Source: JAVEDQ01 sp963783105
GTDB taxonomy: Bacteria; Actinomycetota; Actinomycetes; Frankiales; Frankiaceae
Assembly (NCBI GenBank): GCA_963783105.1
Contig: CAWAMI010000007.1
Location: 744,001 to 808,000 of the forward strand
Reading direction: 5' to 3'
Length of the DNA: 64,000 bases
The first letter of the stretch is position 1. Each line of letters starts with the position of its first letter. Both the position numbers and the translations under genes were made by a program. The notes below the pieces were generated by a model. It did not search any database. It was not told the DNA's origin and worked only from the letters and a program-made list of their open reading frames with translations. Below, piece after piece: positions 61,330-64,000 of the stretch.

Positions 61330-62105
61330 CCACGTCACTCTCCCCCCGAATCCTCGGCATCGATGCGGCACGGTCGACCCCAGGACCTATCCCGTTCCCG
61401 CGGCTTGTCCGGGTCGAGTGGGCCAAGGCCACCGATACCCGCGCCGCGCGCTTGCTCCTCGTTCTCGTGGCCCTCTCGACAGCTGGGTTGATGCTGGTGC
61501 CGGTCCTCGTCCCGACGGCCTTCGATCAGACCTACGCGAGCTACCTCCGCGTTGCCGCTCTCGGGCTGACGATCCTCCTGCCTGTGGTGGCGATCCTGAT
61601 GCTCACCGGCGAATGGAGCCAACGCAGCGTCATGACCACGTTCACCCAGGAACCACGACGCATCCGAGTCCTGAACGCCAAGCTGGCGGTGTCGATGGTG
61701 CTGAGTGGTGGCGCTGCAGTCTTCGGCGGAGTGGTCACCGCCGCCGGCCTGGGGCTGGCAGCGGCCTCGGGCCGCGTCCTGGAGGCAGACCTGACCGTCG
61801 GCGCCATCGCTGGCTATCTGCTCTTCGTGCTCCTCAATGTCCTCGCCGGCGTCGCGCTCGGGGCGCTGCTACAGAGCTCGGCGACTGCCATCGCCGCCTG
61901 CTTCGCTCTCCCCGCCGGCTTCGCGGTACTCGGCACGGCATCGGCGCTGGTGTCGGACTGGATCGACATGTCCACAACCTGGAACTGGGTGTTGGAGAAC
62001 GAGTGGGCTGGTCACCTGCCGCAGATCTCGTTCTCGATCGTCTTCTGGGTGGCGATCCCGCTCGCCGCCGGTGTGGTTCGGACGATGCGTCGCGACGTCG
62101 GCTAG
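61326..62105 (+). CDS. ABC-2 type transporter, permease subunit
   Basis: The 259-residue protein has six predicted helices and the GEWSQRSVMTTFTQEPRR loop that ABC-2 permeases of this group carry between helices 2 and 3. The ATG overlaps the ATPase stop. Together they make an exporter of unknown substrate, possibly an antimicrobial or membrane-active compound given the BcrA-like partner. Confidence 0.88.
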   Translation: MTTSLSPRILGIDAARSTPGPIPFPRLVRVEWAKATDTRAARLLLVLVALSTAGLMLVPVLVPTAFDQTYASYLRVAALGLTILLPVVAILMLTGEWSQRSVMTTFTQEPRRIRVLNAKLAVSMVLSGGAAVFGGVVTAAGLGLAAASGRVLEADLTVGAIAGYLLFVLLNVLAGVALGALLQSSATAIAACFALPAGFAVLGTASALVSDWIDMSTTWNWVLENEWAGHLPQISFSIVFWVAIPLAAGVVRTMRRDVG

Positions 62106-62220
62106 TTGGCTCGGCCGGGCCTGGTTCATCAAGATGCCTCGAAGCGCCGCCGGTCTCGGTGCAGGTGGCCATCGGGGGAGTACCGCGTTCCCGTAGGTCG
62201 GTCGCAGCGGCAGCTGGCAG

Positions 62221-62415
62221 TCACCAGCCGCGTGCACGCCACTCCGGCAGCGACGGGCGCTCGGCGCCGAGCGTCGTGTCCTTCCCGTGCCCCGGGTAGA
62301 TCCAGGTCGCGTCCGGGAGCGGGCCGAACACCTTGCGCTCCAGGTCGTCCATGAGGCTCTCGAAGCGCTCCGGATCGCCCTGGGTGTTGCCGGGGCCACC
62401 GGGGAAGCCTGAGCA
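62221..62415 (-). pseudogene. C-terminal remnant of an MBL-fold hydrolase
   Basis: Reading the minus strand, about 64 codons encode GFPGGPGNTQGDPERFESL, then VFGPLPDATWIYPGHGKDTT and ERPSLPEWRARGW before a stop at 62221-62223. These match the end of the glyoxalase II-like metallo-beta-lactamase-fold family (FPGGPGNT, YPGHG). Upstream of about 62415 the similarity stops and no start or zinc HxHxDH motif is present, so the N-terminal two-thirds have been lost. It fills most of the 355-base stretch between the ABC permease and the acyltransferase; I see nothing in the rest (62106-62220, 62416-62460). Confidence 0.75.
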
Positions 62416-62460
62416 CCCGGTCCATGGCCGACTGCTTCGGGCTGCGCGGTTCCGTGCCGG

Positions 62461-63918
62461 TCAGTGGTTGCCGGCCGCCTCGGCCAGCTCGTCGAGACCG
62501 TCGGTCATGTACGTCAGCAGGTCCCACAGGTCCGGCACCAGCTCGCGGCACGCGGTCAACCCGATGTCCAGGCTGTCGAGGTAGCTCTGGACCGTGATGT
62601 TGAGGCCCTGTCCGTCGGCCACTACCGAGACCGGGTAGTAGCCGAGCACCTCGGCGCCGGCGAGGTAGAGCTTGCTACGTGGACCGGGCACGTTGGAGAT
62701 CACGACGTTGTAGGGCGGGCCGACGTAGTCCGCGAGCCGCAGCTGAGCGGTGACGCGCGCCGCCCTGGCGGCGAGCGCCGGCGCCGTGAACTGGGTCGCG
62801 TCCAGCAGCGTCTCGGCGTCGATCGCCTGGAACTGTTCCTTGGCGCCGCGCATGGCCGTGTGCACCGCGTGTAGCCGGTCCACCGGATCGGGCAGGTGCG
62901 TCGGGAGAGCGGCGAACATCGCGGAGACGCGATTGCCGAACTCGCCGACCTGTTCCGGAGTACGGACCGAGATGGGGACCATGGCCACGAGCGGCTCGGA
63001 GGGCAACGCGTCGTGGGCCTGGAGCCACCTGCGGATTGCGCTGGCGCTGATGGCCATGACGACGTCGTTCACCGTGACGTCGAAGGCGTTCTTGACGGCC
63101 TTGACCGTGGCCAGCGAGGCGCTGCCGAAGGCCCACCGGCGATGGGGTGTGACGGCGCGGTTGAACGGGGTCCGTGGCGGGACGATGGCCGGCCGGTTGA
63201 GGATCTGTCCGTCCGGGGATCCGGATCGGTCAGTCCTCGAGCTGCCCATGTCGGCCTGCGGAGGCGCGAGGCGTCCGAGGGACCGCACCGAGCGGGGCAG
63301 GCCGGCGAGGAATCGGCGCTGCAGGTCGAGGAGGCGAAGCGGCTGCATCGTCACGCCGGCAACTCCGCGGAGCCACATCTGCAAGCTGCTTGGGATGGGC
63401 TCGGGTTGCCAGCCGGCCGGTTGCGGCTTCTCCGCCGGTTCCGGAGTTTCGTCGAGCAGGGTTCGGAACACTTCGGCGGCAGCCAGACCGTCGACGGCGG
63501 CGTGATGGAACTTGGCCAGCAGCGCCGTGCGGTCTCCGTCGAGACCGGAGATCAGGTACAGCTCCCACAGCGGGCGGCCGCGATCCAAGGGTCGTCCGGC
63601 GATGCGTCCGACCTGTTCAGCCAGCTGTAGCGACGAGCCGGGAGGTGAGAGCGCCACCTCGCGCACGTGGAATTCGAGGTCGAAGTCCCCGGCTTCCACC
63701 CAGTACGGCCGGTCGATGCCGAACGGGACCTCGACCAGGCGCCGCCGCAACGGCGGCAACTGGGGAAGGCGTTGTTCGACGACGTCGCGCGCCGCCTCGA
63801 AGCTCAGCGGCGCGCCCTGTGGCGAAGGACCGAGCACCGCAAGGAAGCAGACGTGGCCGAAGGTCCCGCCGGTCTCCATGTTGAGGAAGTTGGCGTCCAC
63901 ACCGGTGAGCTGCTGCAT
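62461..63918 (-). CDS. Wax ester synthase/diacylglycerol acyltransferase (WS/DGAT)
   Basis: The 485-residue enzyme has the catalytic HHxxxDG as HHAAVDG (138-144), the N-terminal LTGVDANFLNMET block, NDVVMAISASAIRRWL, and the C-terminal VISNVPGP and NITVQSYLDSLDIG motifs. It should esterify acyl-CoA with diacylglycerol or fatty alcohol to store lipid. The ATG at 63918 has GAGAGGTG upstream. It stands alone at the end of the window; I see nothing in the last 82 bases. Confidence 0.95.
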   Translation of the reverse strand: MQQLTGVDANFLNMETGGTFGHVCFLAVLGPSPQGAPLSFEAARDVVEQRLPQLPPLRRRLVEVPFGIDRPYWVEAGDFDLEFHVREVALSPPGSSLQLAEQVGRIAGRPLDRGRPLWELYLISGLDGDRTALLAKFHHAAVDGLAAAEVFRTLLDETPEPAEKPQPAGWQPEPIPSSLQMWLRGVAGVTMQPLRLLDLQRRFLAGLPRSVRSLGRLAPPQADMGSSRTDRSGSPDGQILNRPAIVPPRTPFNRAVTPHRRWAFGSASLATVKAVKNAFDVTVNDVVMAISASAIRRWLQAHDALPSEPLVAMVPISVRTPEQVGEFGNRVSAMFAALPTHLPDPVDRLHAVHTAMRGAKEQFQAIDAETLLDATQFTAPALAARAARVTAQLRLADYVGPPYNVVISNVPGPRSKLYLAGAEVLGYYPVSVVADGQGLNITVQSYLDSLDIGLTACRELVPDLWDLLTYMTDGLDELAEAAGNH

Positions 63919-64000
63919 CGCGCACCTCTCTCACCCCCCGACGACGCCTCTCATCCCCGTCGTCATGAGCGTCAAGCGCCCACGTTTCGGCGAATCTGTA

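Noticed and set aside
4016..64000. Genomic island acquired with an integrase or transposon
   Set aside because: No integrase, transposase, att-like direct repeats next to a tRNA, or visible shift in base composition.

Overview
The window is very GC-rich, has almost no gene-free DNA, uses many GTG and TTG starts, and shows frequent four-base stop/start overlaps (ATGA, GTGA). Together with a four-motif ribosomal protein S1, an ANTAR-domain sensor, a mycothiol-type maleylpyruvate isomerase fold protein, a luciferase-like (probably F420) oxidoreductase, a WS/DGAT acyltransferase and PspC/LiaF-like proteins, this points to an actinomycete. The Pseudonocardiales or a related order are my best guess, by inference only. 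I see no tRNA, rRNA, CRISPR array, integrase or insertion sequence.

Layout. 1-3.5 kb: housekeeping run pnp (5' end missing), M16 peptidase, dapB, all overlapping. 3.6-19.5 kb: a surface-glycan island. It holds a small TPR-like membrane protein, two tandem 693-residue GT-C type membrane proteins and an ArnT-like GT39. A minus-strand run follows: a methyltransferase, a GT2 polyprenyl-phosphate sugar transferase, a frameshifted GT-C protein, an acyltransferase-3/SGNH protein and another GT-C protein. A divergent acyltransferase and a second methyltransferase close the island. 19.8-30.6 kb: rpsA with a near-perfect terminator and coaE further on. Between them sits an accessory block: small membrane protein, zinc-ribbon/FHA protein, two-nucleotide-fold flavoprotein, a CPA2 antiporter that lacks the usual acidic pair, a second CPA2 antiporter with a frameshift, and a Ser/Thr kinase homologue with an altered catalytic loop. 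30.6-35.6 kb: a secreted Calx-beta/metallophosphatase protein and uvrB. 35.7-40.4 kb: a small protein, a 278-residue repeat protein with a leader-like N-terminus, a PqqD-like/M50 membrane protease fusion and an M15 lipoprotein peptidase. 40.3-54.3 kb: 1,3-diaminopropane genes (ddc, dat), an EamA exporter, a CapA-like lipoprotein, a membrane protein, an LLM oxidoreductase, an SMP-30 hydrolase, a class C beta-lactamase-fold esterase, a PAS/ANTAR sensor, an ArsR-led operon, an ABC-2 transporter and an ABM-fold protein. 54.4-64 kb: a PspC-type two-component system divergent from a PspC/LiaF-like protein, a VapBC pair, a second two-component system divergent from an ABC-2 transporter, a broken MBL-fold gene and a WS/DGAT acyltransferase.

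How the parts may work together. The glycan island has the parts list for building, modifying and acylating a lipid-linked surface polysaccharide: lipid-linked sugar donor (GT2), membrane transferases (GT-C), O-acylation and methylation. The rpsA-coaE block combines a phosphothreonine reader (FHA), a kinase homologue, a redox flavoprotein and two cation/proton antiporters, and reads as a phospho-signalled redox/ion-homeostasis module. The repeat protein plus PqqD-M50 fusion is the best candidate for an undescribed system: a leader-bearing substrate without a signal peptide, next to a membrane protease with a leader-recognition-like domain.

Two otherwise well-preserved genes carry single-base frameshifts (about 12158 and 28114). 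They may be sequencing errors or recent inactivations; the sequence alone cannot decide.
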